Assembly: GCA_026395675.1 (NCBI GenBank)
Contig: JAPLYF010000084.1
Location: forward strand, 1 to 45,239
DNA length: 45,239 nucleotides
DNA from: Candidatus Parcubacteria bacterium
Lineage (GTDB): Bacteria > Patescibacteriota > Patescibacteriia > CAIXNZ01
Direction: 5' to 3'
In this document: one piece after another, positions 1-8,121 of the stretch
How the letters are laid out: each line of letters begins with the position of its first letter
Numbering within the stretch: the first letter of the stretch is position 1
Made by a program: the position numbers and the translations under genes
The notes under the pieces: generated by a model
Databases searched by the model: none
What the model was told of the DNA's origin: nothing
Seen by the model: the letters and a program-made list of their open reading frames with translations, nothing else

Positions 1-233
1 ATAGCCATAATTTCAATTTCTTTTTGGGTTTTATATATAATCATACGAAATTACGAATCTATTACAAATGTTACAAAAATTCCAACATATTGGCACTTTG
101 GTTTAATATTTTTTATTTGCTGAATATTTTACAAGGATACTTACCAAAGCGCCTCGCCAAAATATAATTTTGTATTATTTGTAGCACAATTTGTCACAAA
201 GTGATCCCTTCGGGATAAATTTGCTGGGTATCA
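1..233. other. Intergenic region downstream of adk
   Basis: AT-rich stretch with no convincing gene. It holds a perfect small hairpin (ATCCC-TTC-GGGAT, 204-216) of the palindrome type seen elsewhere in the window. A minus-strand ATG at 6-8 could open the next gene of the cluster, but only about two codons are visible, so nothing can be said about it. Confidence 0.5.
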
Positions 234-875
234 TTATTTTATACCCTTGATCTTCAAAACTTTTATTAATCGTTTTAAAACCACTTGAATCGAAGCTTCA
301 CCATCAATTTTAATTAGCTTACCTTGTTTATGGTAATAGTCAAGCACTGGTTTTGTTTCCCGGCGATAAACTATTAACCTTTTTCTAATTGCTTTTGGAT
401 AATCATCAGCCCGCTGTATCAATTTGCCTCTGCATTTATCACAAATCATATCTTTTTTAGGCCGTTTTTTAATAATATTGTATGTTTCACCGCATTGACT
501 GCAGATACGACGGCCTCCCAATCTATTTAACGTTTCTCTTTGGTTTATGTTAATCAAAATTGCTAAATCGATATTGCGGATTTTGTTTAAAAATTTTGCC
601 TGGACTAAATTGCGAGGATAACCATCTATAATTACTCCCTTCTTATATTTTGATTTTATCAATTCTGCTTTCATCAAATTATTAGTCAAGTAGTTTGGCC
701 CCAAAACTCCTTTCTTTGTAAACTTTTCTGCTAGTTTACCTAGTTTTGTTTTTCTCTTAATATTTTCACGGTAAAGCGCTCCAGTAGAAACAGTGGAGAT
801 TTTTAATCTAGCTGCTAAAAATTCTGCTTGAGTACCCTTGCCTGACCCCTGAGGGCCTAGCATTACAATATTCAT
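234..875 (-). CDS. adk: Adenylate kinase
   Basis: Interconverts ATP+AMP and 2 ADP in the cytoplasm. The 213-aa product opens with a P-loop (GPQGSGKGT, residues 7-15), has the AMP-site DGYPRN motif near residue 84, and has a long LID carrying four cysteines (125, 128, 145, 148), as in zinc-binding adenylate kinases. Length matches the long-LID family. It follows secY, the usual bacterial position, but a hairpin with a T-tract separates the two. No Shine-Dalgarno is evident. The genes that often follow (map, infA) are not seen next to it. Confidence 0.97.
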   Translation of the reverse strand: MNIVMLGPQGSGKGTQAEFLAARLKISTVSTGALYRENIKRKTKLGKLAEKFTKKGVLGPNYLTNNLMKAELIKSKYKKGVIIDGYPRNLVQAKFLNKIRNIDLAILININQRETLNRLGGRRICSQCGETYNIIKKRPKKDMICDKCRGKLIQRADDYPKAIRKRLIVYRRETKPVLDYYHKQGKLIKIDGEASIQVVLKRLIKVLKIKGIK

Positions 876-901
876 AGTTTAAAAATTTTAATTATAAAAA
901 T

Positions 902-923
902 AAAAAGGGTAATTTCCCTTTTT
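902..923 (-). terminator. Hairpin terminator between secY and adk
   Basis: AAAAAGGG / CCCTTTTT with a 6-nt loop, followed on the minus strand by ATTTTTAT. It lies just after secY, so adk may be partly uncoupled from the ribosomal-protein transcript. Confidence 0.6.
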
Positions 924-964
924 ATTATAACATATTTAGAAATTTAATCTTAAATCTTAATTTT

Positions 965-2239
965 TTATAACCCTTCGTACTGTCTCATGGTCAGTTGCGA
1001 TTCTATTTGCTTCACTGTTTCAATTACCACGCTGACCACGATTAAAATACTCGTGCCGCCAATCACCAAATTCATACCGCCGCTAAATTCCTGAATTATA
1101 AGAGGCAAAATAGCAATTAGTCCTAAAAATAAAGCGCCTATAAAGATTATGCGGTTAGTGACTTTGCCTAAATATTCTTCAGTATTCTTGCCTGGCCGGA
1201 TACCAGGAATAAAGCCGCCTTGTTTCTGCAGATTCTCAGCAATCTGTTGGGGATGAAAAACAACAGCCGTATAAAAATAGGTAAAACCAAAAACAAAAAC
1301 AAAATACAAGATACCATAAATTAAGCGGTTCTGGAATGTACTAATAATAAACTGCGCTGCACTTACCAAAAATTGCGATTTGGCATGCACAAAGAAATTG
1401 GCAACCATGGGCGGGAAGATTATCAATGAAATGGCAAAGATGATCGGAATCACACCAGCCATGTTAACTCTTAATGGCAAGTGTGTGCTCACGCCACCGT
1501 ACACTTTATTGCCCCTGATATGGCGGGCATAAGAAACAGGCACATTGCGAGTCCCTTCATTAATTATTACAACTCCGACAATAGTAATTAGAGCTATGAC
1601 AGCAAAAAGAATCACATTAATTATCTGAGCCGGATCAAAAACTGCAATCACCTGCTGTAAAGCCGACGGTAATCGATCAATAATGCCCACAAAAATTAAA
1701 AGTGAAATACCATTGCCGATTTTCTTTTCTGAAATCAATTCGCCCAGCCACATCATGAAGATTGTGCCAGCGCTCAAAGTTAAAATAGTTAAAAACAAAT
1801 TATAAGCTGATAAATCTTCAATGATCCGATAAGCTGATTGCTGTCTGAGCATCATAATCGTGCCATAACCCTGCAAGGCAGCTAAGGGCACAGTTAGAAG
1901 TCTTGTCCAATTATTAATTTTCTGATAGCCGCCTGGCTCTTTGGAAATTTCCTCCAAACGAGGGACAATCATGACCAATAACTGAAAAATAATTGAAGCA
2001 GTAATATAAGGGCCGACTCCCATGCCCACAATAGAAAATCTATCCATGCTGCCGCCAGAAAAAATGTTAATCAGACCAAAAATCTGATTAGAAGCGAAAA
2101 ATTCTTTAAGATTCTGGAGATTAACGCCAGGCACCGGAATATGGGCAGCAATACGGGCAATAAATAAAAGACCTAAAACATAAAGTATGCTTCTGCGCAA
2201 ATCTCTGATTTTAAAAAGTTGAGTAATTTTTTCTAGCAT
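965..2239 (-). CDS. secY: Preprotein translocase channel subunit SecY
   Basis: Core pore of the Sec translocon in the cytoplasmic membrane. The 424-aa product has the SecY pattern of about ten hydrophobic segments, including the plug-region sequence IFSGGSMDRFSI near residue 60 and the C-terminal conserved stretch GGTSILIVVSVVIETV. An FIPGIRPGK motif lies in the cytoplasmic loop before TM9. Length is normal. The start overlaps the rplO stop by 7 nt, so translation is probably coupled in the spc operon. Confidence 0.97.
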   Translation of the reverse strand: MLEKITQLFKIRDLRRSILYVLGLLFIARIAAHIPVPGVNLQNLKEFFASNQIFGLINIFSGGSMDRFSIVGMGVGPYITASIIFQLLVMIVPRLEEISKEPGGYQKINNWTRLLTVPLAALQGYGTIMMLRQQSAYRIIEDLSAYNLFLTILTLSAGTIFMMWLGELISEKKIGNGISLLIFVGIIDRLPSALQQVIAVFDPAQIINVILFAVIALITIVGVVIINEGTRNVPVSYARHIRGNKVYGGVSTHLPLRVNMAGVIPIIFAISLIIFPPMVANFFVHAKSQFLVSAAQFIISTFQNRLIYGILYFVFVFGFTYFYTAVVFHPQQIAENLQKQGGFIPGIRPGKNTEEYLGKVTNRIIFIGALFLGLIAILPLIIQEFSGGMNLVIGGTSILIVVSVVIETVKQIESQLTMRQYEGL

Positions 2240-2724
2240 AATATTTTATTTTTTTCATCTTTTTCTTGACTGGCCTGGTCTCTCAAAATAACTTGACCGC
2301 CAGCCTTTTCCACTGCTGCTTTAGCCGAAGCAGAGATTGCACAACCCTTAATGATTAATTTTTTAGTCAATTTCCCTTCACCTAATATTTTTACTCCGGC
2401 TTTGCTACTTTTAACCAAACCATTTTCCACTAATCTGCCTGGAGTAATTATATCATTATTAGCAAATTTTTTTTCCAGATCTTTGAGATTGACCACCAAC
2501 TTCTTAGGCACTAAACTTCTAAATCCGCCCAGCTTGGGAATGCTTTGAATATTCGCCTTCATGCCTTTAAATTTTAAACCGCCAGTCCCGCCAGATCTGG
2601 CTTTCTGTCCTTTAGCGCCTCTGGTAGAATAAGTTCCGTGGCCAGAAGAATCGCCGCGTCCTATCCTTTTCTTTTTATGCTTAGCGCCAAGCGCAGGTTT
2701 TAAATTGTATAATTTTAATTCCAT
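2233..2724 (-). CDS. rplO: 50S ribosomal protein L15
   Basis: Late-assembling 23S-binding protein. The 163-aa product has the glycine-rich N-terminal signature (GRGDSSGHGTYSTRGAKGQKAR, about residues 22-43). A charged tail (residues 148-163) extends slightly past the usual end. It lies directly after rpsE with a 2-nt gap. The L30 gene that normally sits between them is absent, as known for the Candidate Phyla Radiation. Confidence 0.97.
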   Translation of the reverse strand: MELKLYNLKPALGAKHKKKRIGRGDSSGHGTYSTRGAKGQKARSGGTGGLKFKGMKANIQSIPKLGGFRSLVPKKLVVNLKDLEKKFANNDIITPGRLVENGLVKSSKAGVKILGEGKLTKKLIIKGCAISASAKAAVEKAGGQVILRDQASQEKDEKNKILC

Positions 2725-2726
2725 AA

Positions 2727-3344
2727 TTACTCCTTTTTACTGATTAAACCCTTTAATTTATCGGTCAATGTTTTTTTACTGGTTTTATTTTTTTCTTTTA
2801 CCTCTTTCACTTGTTCTTTATTTTCCTCACTGGGTTTAATTATTTCTTCACTTAATATTTTTGCCTTTTGGGTCTTGGGACTTAATTTAAATTGCTGCAG
2901 TGCCATCATCATGGCTTTAATATTATTAATTTTATTATTCGAACCCAAAATTTTGGCAGTTATATTGGAAATACCAGCTAATTCACAGAAAATTCTGATT
3001 GGCCCACCTGCCTTTACGCCACTGCCCTTTTTGGCTGGTTTTAAAAGCAGCCGTGCTGATTTGAATTTTACTTTAATCTGATGGGGTATTGTTTCATTAA
3101 CCAAAGGCACTCGGATTAGATTCTTTTTGGCTTTGTTAAAGGCCTTGGTAACGGCCGCGGTCACATCAGCACCTTTGGCCACGCCATAACCGACTCTGCC
3201 CTTTTTATCGCCAATAGCTAAGCAGGCTCGGAATTTCATTCTTTTACCGCCGGCCATAACACGAGTCACCCTAGCTAAATCAATTACTCTTTGTTCAAAT
3301 TCTTCTTCTTTTTTAAATATTTCTCGATGGGTCTTTTTGGGCAT
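2727..3344 (-). CDS. rpsE: 30S ribosomal protein S5
   Basis: Helps shape the mRNA entry channel and decoding fidelity. The 205-aa product has the dsRNA-binding N-domain (RVTRVMAGGKRMKFRA) and the C-domain (GSGVKAGGPIRIFCELAGI). The last 40 residues (about 165-205) are a Lys/Glu-rich extension absent from the usual ~166-aa S5. Similar charged tails occur on L22, L23 and L3 in this window. Confidence 0.97.
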   Translation of the reverse strand: MPKKTHREIFKKEEEFEQRVIDLARVTRVMAGGKRMKFRACLAIGDKKGRVGYGVAKGADVTAAVTKAFNKAKKNLIRVPLVNETIPHQIKVKFKSARLLLKPAKKGSGVKAGGPIRIFCELAGISNITAKILGSNNKINNIKAMMMALQQFKLSPKTQKAKILSEEIIKPSEENKEQVKEVKEKNKTSKKTLTDKLKGLISKKE

Positions 3345-3361
3345 ATATAATAATTTAAAAA

Positions 3362-3721
3362 TTAAAATTCTAAACCTCCTTCGCGTGCACCTTCAGCCGC
3401 TGCTTTAACCCGGCCTAAATATTTATAGCCAGCCCTATCAAAAACAACTTTCTTGATCTTTTTAGCTAGAGCTTTTTGGGCTAATAATTTCCCGACCTCT
3501 TTGGCCTGCTCTGACTTTTTGCCTTTTTTGCCTTTCAATTCATTATCATTAGCCGCCACCAAAGTCTTGCCATTTTGATCATCAATCAATTGCAAATAAA
3601 CATGCTTTAAACTTCTAAAAACATTGAGTCGGGGTTTATCTTTTGTGCCCTGGATTTTGGCTCTTATTCTGTTTCGCCTCGTCTCCTTTAATTGTTTCTT
3701 GGTTTTTATTCTGTCTTTCAT
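3362..3721 (-). CDS. rplR: 50S ribosomal protein L18
   Basis: 5S rRNA-binding protein of the central protuberance. The 119-aa length is typical. It has a basic N-terminus, the RPRLNVFRSLKHVYLQ-like strand (here KPRLNVFRS) and the C-terminal signature VVFDRAGYKYLGRVKAAAEGAR. It lies between rplF and rpsE in canonical spc order. Confidence 0.97.
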   Translation of the reverse strand: MKDRIKTKKQLKETRRNRIRAKIQGTKDKPRLNVFRSLKHVYLQLIDDQNGKTLVAANDNELKGKKGKKSEQAKEVGKLLAQKALAKKIKKVVFDRAGYKYLGRVKAAAEGAREGGLEF

Positions 3722-3731
3722 AAATTTTATA

Positions 3732-4280
3732 TTAACCGGCTGCTTTAGCCGCGGTTTTGCCTGCCTTTTTACGAATTATTTCGCCAGCATACCTTATACC
3801 CTTGCCTTTGTAGGGTTCAGGTTTTCTAAGACGCCTGATTTGGGCTGCAATTTCTCCTACCTGCTGCTTATCAATGCCTGTCAGGATAATTATATTTTTA
3901 TCAACTGCTCCGGTTATGCCACTAGGTAAAGGGAAATCAATAGGGTGAGAAAAACCAAGATTTAAAATCAGTTTATTCCCCTGTAAATTTACTTTATAAC
4001 CGACACCGATCACTTCTAATTTTTTTTCATAACCTTCCCTCACGCCCTTAATCATATTCTTAATTAAACTGCCAAAGAGGCCCCAAAGGGCTTTTTGCTT
4101 TTTTTCTTTTGGCTCACTGACTGTAATTAATATTTTTTTGTCTTTCAGCTCAATTCGAACTAAGGGGTGAATTTTTTGCTTTAATTCACCTTTTGGCCCC
4201 TTAATTACAAGCTCGTTTTCTTTTATTTCAACCTTAATGTCATCGGGGATAATTATAGGTTTTTTGCCAATTCTGGACAT
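3732..4280 (-). CDS. rplF: 50S ribosomal protein L6
   Basis: Binds 23S rRNA near the sarcin-ricin loop. The 182-aa product begins MSRIGKKPI, has two alpha/beta repeats and the C-terminal signature KPEPYKGKGIRYAGE near residue 152. The short Ala/Lys tail is ordinary. A 126-nt gap with palindromes separates it from rpsH upstream. Confidence 0.97.
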   Translation of the reverse strand: MSRIGKKPIIIPDDIKVEIKENELVIKGPKGELKQKIHPLVRIELKDKKILITVSEPKEKKQKALWGLFGSLIKNMIKGVREGYEKKLEVIGVGYKVNLQGNKLILNLGFSHPIDFPLPSGITGAVDKNIIILTGIDKQQVGEIAAQIRRLRKPEPYKGKGIRYAGEIIRKKAGKTAAKAAG

Positions 4281-4289
4281 AGTATTTGA

Positions 4290-4400
4290 ATTATGAATTA
4301 CGAATTATGAATTCCGAAATCAGAATTTACATAATTTCATAATTCGGCCTTCGCCGACCGAAGTCCCGCCTTGCGGGACGAAGGTCGGAATTCGGCTTTC
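4290..4400. repeat. Palindromic intergenic element between rpsH and rplF
   Basis: After a stretch of degenerate GAATTATGAATT units come a CGGC-CTTC-GCCG hairpin and a nested hairpin with core TCCCGC-CTT-GCGGGA, flanked by CCGAAG and GAAGGTCGG arms. It lies inside the spc operon and would be transcribed. The core matches elements near 28.3 and 28.6 kb. Confidence 0.7.
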
Positions 4401-4406
4401 GGATTT

Positions 4407-4802
4407 TTACCAAATTTCACACAATACCTCGCCGCCAACGCCCTTCCTCTTAGCTTCATTGCCTGTCATTAGGCCTTGCGAAGTAGAAATTATGACCAGG
4501 CCTAAATTATTTAAAACTCGAGGTATCTTATTTTTAGAAACATAAATTCGGCGACCTGGCTTACTTATCCTTTTTATGTTACTAATGGCCGACGCTTTAT
4601 TTTCATTATATTTTAAAATAATCTTGAGCTGAGGAAATTTGTCTTCTTCTATCTTTTCAAATTCAGCAATATAATCTTCATGTTTTAAAATTTTGGCAAT
4701 TTCAAACTTTAGAATTGAAAATGGTATCAAAACTTCAAGCTTTTTAACTGCCTGAGCATTTCTGATTCTTGTTAACATGTCAGCGATTGGATCTGTGATC
4801 AT
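4407..4802 (-). CDS. rpsH: 30S ribosomal protein S8
   Basis: Primary 16S-binding protein and, in E. coli, the spc-operon repressor. I place the start at the ATG at 4802 (131 aa, beginning MITDPIADMLTRIRNAQ), because that is where family homology begins. The frame is open 18 codons further upstream, but those codons come from a palindromic repeat. The C-terminus carries the signature STSQGLMTGNEAKRKGVGGE. No clear Shine-Dalgarno precedes the start. Confidence 0.95.
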   Translation of the reverse strand: MITDPIADMLTRIRNAQAVKKLEVLIPFSILKFEIAKILKHEDYIAEFEKIEEDKFPQLKIILKYNENKASAISNIKRISKPGRRIYVSKNKIPRVLNNLGLVIISTSQGLMTGNEAKRKGVGGEVLCEIW

Positions 4803-4824
4803 ATTTTTTAATAATTGAAAATTG

Positions 4825-4855
4825 TCCCGCGAAGCGGGATGCCGCCACTGCGGCA
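4825..4855. repeat. Double-hairpin palindromic element
   Basis: Two abutting hairpins: TCCCGC-GAA-GCGGGA (4825-4839) and TGCCGC-CACT-GCGGCA (4840-4855). They sit between rpsZ and rpsH and belong to the dispersed double-hairpin family seen at 5962, 19076, 19970, 20749 and 41489. Confidence 0.75.
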
Positions 4856-4881
4856 TAAATTTAAAATTTAAAATTAACTGG

Positions 4882-5067
4882 TTACCAGCTGCTTTTCCTA
4901 ATGCCTGGGATTTCTCCTTTTGAAGCTAGCTCCCGAAAACAAATGCGACAAATATCAAAATCTCGCATATAGCCATGCGCCCGCCCGCAACGCCAACAGC
5001 GTCTAACTATTCTGGTTGAATATTTGGGTTTTTTCCTGGATTTTGCAATTTGTGCAGCTGTCGCCAT
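4882..5067 (-). CDS. rpsZ: 30S ribosomal protein S14, zinc (type Z)
   Basis: Head protein of the small subunit. The 61-aa length and CxxC-x12-CxxC pattern (Cys24, 27, 40, 43) identify the short zinc-binding S14 rather than the ~100-aa zinc-free form. The product ends GIRKSSW, as is typical. It lies between rplE and rpsH in canonical order. Confidence 0.97.
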   Translation of the reverse strand: MATAAQIAKSRKKPKYSTRIVRRCWRCGRAHGYMRDFDICRICFRELASKGEIPGIRKSSW

Positions 5068-5096
5068 AATTTTATTTATAAAATATAATTAATTTT

Positions 5097-5633
5097 TTAC
5101 TCCTTAAACGGAAAACCAAAAGCGACTAAAAGTGCCCTGCCTTCTTCTCTGCTTTTCGCTGTAGTCACAACTGCGATTTCTAAACCATGCAATTTCTCAA
5201 TCTCGTCAGCTTTAATTTCGGGAAAAGCCAAATGCTCTTTAATACCAATATTTAAATTGCCTCCTTGATCAATTGCTTTGGCTGTCAAACCTCGGAAATC
5301 GCGAACGCGCGGCAAAACAACATTAACTAATTTTTCCAAAAAATCATACATCCTCTGGCCTCGCAAAGTGACTTTCAGTCCAATGACCATGCCCTTCCTA
5401 ATTTTAAAATTAGATATCGATTTCTTTGCTTTTGTCTTAATTGGTTTCTGGCCTGTGATTCTCATCAGGGTGCTTTCCACATTATCAAGAAAATTGGCAT
5501 CTTTCAAGCTTTTGCCCAGACCCACATTTAAAACAACCTTTTCAATTCTTGGCACTTCTAAATCATTTTTAAGGCCGAATTGTTTTTTCAATTCTGGAAT
5601 TATTTTCTTTTTAAATTTTTCTTTGGGGGTCAT
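5097..5633 (-). CDS. rplE: 50S ribosomal protein L5
   Basis: Binds 5S rRNA and contacts P-site tRNA. The 178-aa product from the ATG at 5633 starts MTPKEKFKKKI. A TTG four codons upstream (5645) is also in frame but would overlap rplX, so ATG is preferred. Signatures: VPRIEKVVLNVGLG near residue 30, and KVTLRGQRMYDFL followed by LPRVRDFRG in the middle. Length is typical. Confidence 0.96.
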   Translation of the reverse strand: MTPKEKFKKKIIPELKKQFGLKNDLEVPRIEKVVLNVGLGKSLKDANFLDNVESTLMRITGQKPIKTKAKKSISNFKIRKGMVIGLKVTLRGQRMYDFLEKLVNVVLPRVRDFRGLTAKAIDQGGNLNIGIKEHLAFPEIKADEIEKLHGLEIAVVTTAKSREEGRALLVAFGFPFKE

Positions 5634-5637
5634 AATT

Positions 5638-6009
5638 TTAATCAATTAATTCCTTGCATTTGCTGCAGATTCTGACTTTTTGCCCTTTTTTCTCGCTGAG
5701 CTGGGGCAGTATTTTGCTTTTCACTCGAGCCGGCCGATTGCATTTTGGGCACATTATCATTAAATTGGAAATATTAAGAGGCGCCGGAAATTCAATTTTC
5801 TGGCCTTTTTCTCCTTGTCGCTTAGGTCTTAAATGTTTAATCGCCAAATTTATTCCTTCAACAGAAGCTTTATTGCGATCAAGAAAAATCTGCAAGACCT
5901 TGCCTTTTTTGCCTTTGTCCTTGCCAGCGATTACTTTTACTTTATCGCCTCTTTTAATTTTTCCGCCGTAGGCGGATCCCGCTTTGCGGGGCATATTCTT
6001 TTTTTTCAT
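5638..6009 (-). CDS. rplX: 50S ribosomal protein L24 with palindrome-encoded N-terminus
   Basis: Assembly initiator of the large subunit. The KOW core (KIKRGDKVKVIAGKDKGKKGKV) begins at residue 17 of 123. The C-terminal part carries a four-cysteine knuckle (87, 90, 115, 118), probably zinc-binding. Residues 6-16 (MPRKAGSAYGG) are encoded by a double-hairpin repeat at 5962-5991. Usual L24 proteins start almost directly at the KOW core, so this looks like an in-frame repeat insertion. ATG codons at 6009 and 5994 are both possible starts. No Shine-Dalgarno is seen. Confidence 0.95.
   Translation of the reverse strand: MKKKNMPRKAGSAYGGKIKRGDKVKVIAGKDKGKKGKVLQIFLDRNKASVEGINLAIKHLRPKRQGEKGQKIEFPAPLNISNLMIMCPKCNRPARVKSKILPQLSEKKGQKVRICSKCKELID
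5962..5991. repeat. Double-hairpin element inside rplX
   Basis: TCCGCC-GTA-GGCGGA (5962-5976) abuts TCCCGC-TTT-GCGGGG (5977-5991). Same architecture as the intergenic copies, but translated as part of L24. Confidence 0.8.
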
Positions 6010-6024
6010 TATTGTAAAAATTAT

Positions 6025-6396
6025 TTATAATACTTCTGGCGCCAAGGAAATTATTTTAGTAAACCCTTTGCCTCTTAATTCTCTGGCCACCGGACCTAGG
6101 ATGCGTGTACCTTTTGGCTCTTTACTTTTAGGATCAATAATAACTGCGGCATTATCATCAAATCTGATATATGACCCGTCTTTACGCCTAGTTTCCTTTC
6201 TCGTCCTCACCAAAACAGCTTTAACAATATCACCCTTCTTTACCATGGAATGGGGGATTGCTTCTTTTACTGTGGCAGTAATAATATCACTCAGACGGGC
6301 ATATCTTTTTTTATAGCCGCCTAAGACCCTGATCACCATTATTTTTTTTGCTCCGGAATTATCAGCCAAATTCAAAATTGTTCGATGCTGTACCAT
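6025..6396 (-). CDS. rplN: 50S ribosomal protein L14
   Basis: Intersubunit-bridge protein, 123 aa (typical 122). It opens MVQHRTILNLADNSGAKK. The signature RRKDGSYIRFDDNAAVII is intact near residue 71, and the product ends LAPEVL. Canonical position between rpsQ and rplX. Confidence 0.97.
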   Translation of the reverse strand: MVQHRTILNLADNSGAKKIMVIRVLGGYKKRYARLSDIITATVKEAIPHSMVKKGDIVKAVLVRTRKETRRKDGSYIRFDDNAAVIIDPKSKEPKGTRILGPVARELRGKGFTKIISLAPEVL

Positions 6397-6401
6397 ATAT
6401 T

Positions 6402-6701
6402 TTATTTAATCCCTTCGGGACTTGGCTTGGCCTGAGCAAGTCCTTTTGAGACAACCTTAATTAATCGCCATTTTTTTTCTTTGGAAAGTGGTCTGCATTC
6501 CTCAAAAATTACCTCATTACCAACATTGGCCGCTTGTTTTTCATCATGAACTTTATATTTTTTACTTATCTTATACTGTTTCTTATATTTAGGATGCATT
6601 TTCATTCTTGTAACTTTAACCACAATTGTCTTGGCCATTTTTTTGCTTATAACTTCACCGCTCAGTTTTCTTTTATTTTTTAGTATTTTTGCTTTTTCCA
6701 T
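6402..6701 (-). CDS. rpsQ: 30S ribosomal protein S17
   Basis: Primary 16S-binding protein with an OB fold. The 99-aa product has the signature KTIVVKVTRMKMHPKYKK near residue 24 and PLSKEKKWRLIKVV near residue 72. The last residues (KPSPEGIK) are encoded by a small palindrome (TCCC-TTC-GGGA, 6410-6420), so the C-terminus was probably reshaped by a repeat. Otherwise normal in length and position. Confidence 0.96.
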   Translation of the reverse strand: MEKAKILKNKRKLSGEVISKKMAKTIVVKVTRMKMHPKYKKQYKISKKYKVHDEKQAANVGNEVIFEECRPLSKEKKWRLIKVVSKGLAQAKPSPEGIK

Positions 6702-6712
6702 ATTTAAATAAA

Positions 6713-6925
6713 TTATTTCTTAATTGCCTGTTGTTTTTGACTCATAAAAGTTAGAATTTGGGCAATTCTTTTTTTAATGCTTCTTATTTCTCTAACATTT
6801 TTCAATTGGTTCTGCGAAGCTTTGAATCTTAAATCTCTCAATTTTTCCCGATCCAAGGCCAATAATTTTTGCAGTTCAACAACTGATTTTAATTTTAATT
6901 CTTTTATTTCTTCCTTGATTTTCAT
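6713..6925 (-). CDS. rpmC: 50S ribosomal protein L29
   Basis: Small helical hairpin protein at the polypeptide exit tunnel that contacts trigger factor and SRP in model bacteria. The 70-aa product carries the signature LRFKASQNQLKNVREIRSIKK with typical length and position. Its start lies 12 nt after the rplP stop. Confidence 0.95.
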   Translation of the reverse strand: MKIKEEIKELKLKSVVELQKLLALDREKLRDLRFKASQNQLKNVREIRSIKKRIAQILTFMSQKQQAIKK

Positions 6926-6937
6926 AGCAAAATAAAA

Positions 6938-7345
6938 TTACTTTTTAGCAATAAATTTGGTTTTAACTGGCAATTTATAGCTAGCCAGCCGCATTGCTTC
7001 TTCAGCTTTTTCTAAACTTACTCCTTCCATTTCAAACATGACCGTGCCTGGCTTAACAATGGCCACGAAAAATTCTGGCGTACCTTTGCCTCCGCCCATG
7101 GGTACCTCTGCTCCTTTTTTTGTCACTGGCTTATCAGGAAAGATTCTAATCCAAACTCTACCGCCTTTTTTTAAAAAATGGGTTAGGCAGCGACGAGCAG
7201 CTTCAATTTGCCTGGCTGTGACCCAAGCGTGCTCCTGGGATTTCAGACCATAACTGCCGAAATTCAATTCTAAACTGGCAGAGGCCTTTCCTTTTCCTCT
7301 TTTTCTGCCTTTGTGCCATTTTCTAAATTTTACTCTTTTGGGCAT
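6938..7345 (-). CDS. rplP: 50S ribosomal protein L16
   Basis: Needed for the A-site architecture of the peptidyl-transferase centre. The start at 7345 gives 135 aa beginning MPKRVKFRKWHKGR, the family N-terminus. An ATG two codons upstream (7351) is also open. Conserved stretches RQIEAARRCLTHFLKKGG, RIFPDKPVTKKGAEVPMGGGKG (about residues 65-86) and MFEMEGVS are intact. Confidence 0.96.
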   Translation of the reverse strand: MPKRVKFRKWHKGRKRGKGKASASLELNFGSYGLKSQEHAWVTARQIEAARRCLTHFLKKGGRVWIRIFPDKPVTKKGAEVPMGGGKGTPEFFVAIVKPGTVMFEMEGVSLEKAEEAMRLASYKLPVKTKFIAKK

Positions 7346-7368
7346 GAGCATAAATCTATAAAAAACTT

Positions 7369-8037
7369 TTATTTATTACTTTTATTAAAAACTTCTCCCT
7401 TGTAAATCCATACCTTAACACCGATTTTACCATAAAGTGTCTGGGCCGCTCCCCGGGCATAATCAATATCCGCGCGTAAAGTATGTAGAGGAATCATGCC
7501 TTCACTCAGAACTTCTCGTCTGGCAATGTCAGCGCCATTAAGCCGCCCTGAAACATAAACCTTAATTCCCTTAGCCCCGGCTCGGCTGACGCGCGATATC
7601 GCCTGTTTCATTATTCGGCGAAAGGGTATTCTTTTTTCCAAATCAGCAATCATATTATCCAAAACAATCTGGGCATTCAAATTTGGCTTATCAATTTCCA
7701 TGATGTTTATCTTAAGATTGAGTTTACCCGGAAGTTTTGTCTCTTTTTTATTAAAGATATTTGTTAATAATCCTTTTTTTAATTCCTCGATTCCGGTTCC
7801 TGCTCTGCCAATAATTACTCCGGGCCTAGCCGCATAAATAATAATATTAATATTTTCAGCTGATCTTTCAATCTCAATTTTAGCCAGGCCAGCCTCTTTA
7901 ATCCTATTCTTCAAAAATTTACGGACTACTACATCCTGCTTTAAATATAATTTAAAATTATTCTTAGAAAACCATTTGGAATCCCAGCTTTTGGTAACCC
8001 CGATTCTAAAAATTTTCGGATTGACTTTTTGTCCCAT
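7369..8037 (-). CDS. rpsC: 30S ribosomal protein S3
   Basis: Part of the mRNA entry tunnel and helicase activity. The 222-aa product starts MGQKVNPKIFRIGVTKSWDSKW and has a KH domain with the core RPGVIIGRAGTGIEELKKGL near residue 72. The C-terminal domain has the family signature RRIMKQAISRVSRAGAKGIKV. Standard length and place. Confidence 0.97.
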   Translation of the reverse strand: MGQKVNPKIFRIGVTKSWDSKWFSKNNFKLYLKQDVVVRKFLKNRIKEAGLAKIEIERSAENINIIIYAARPGVIIGRAGTGIEELKKGLLTNIFNKKETKLPGKLNLKINIMEIDKPNLNAQIVLDNMIADLEKRIPFRRIMKQAISRVSRAGAKGIKVYVSGRLNGADIARREVLSEGMIPLHTLRADIDYARGAAQTLYGKIGVKVWIYKGEVFNKSNK

Positions 8038-8121
8038 ATATACTCTGAATATTAGAAATTAGATATTGGAAATTAGCTTAATGTTTCTAATTTCCAGTTT
8101 CAAATTCCCAATTAACCTGCT

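Noticed and set aside
2351..2548. Open frames opposite or overlapping ribosomal-protein genes (for example 2351-2548 plus, 5654-5971 plus, 8585-8827 minus)
   Set aside because: They lie inside well-supported genes, lack ribosome binding sites and show no family motifs, so they are shadows.
4803..4856. 18-codon N-terminal extension of S8
   Set aside because: Encoded by a double-hairpin repeat. S8 homology starts at the ATG at 4802.
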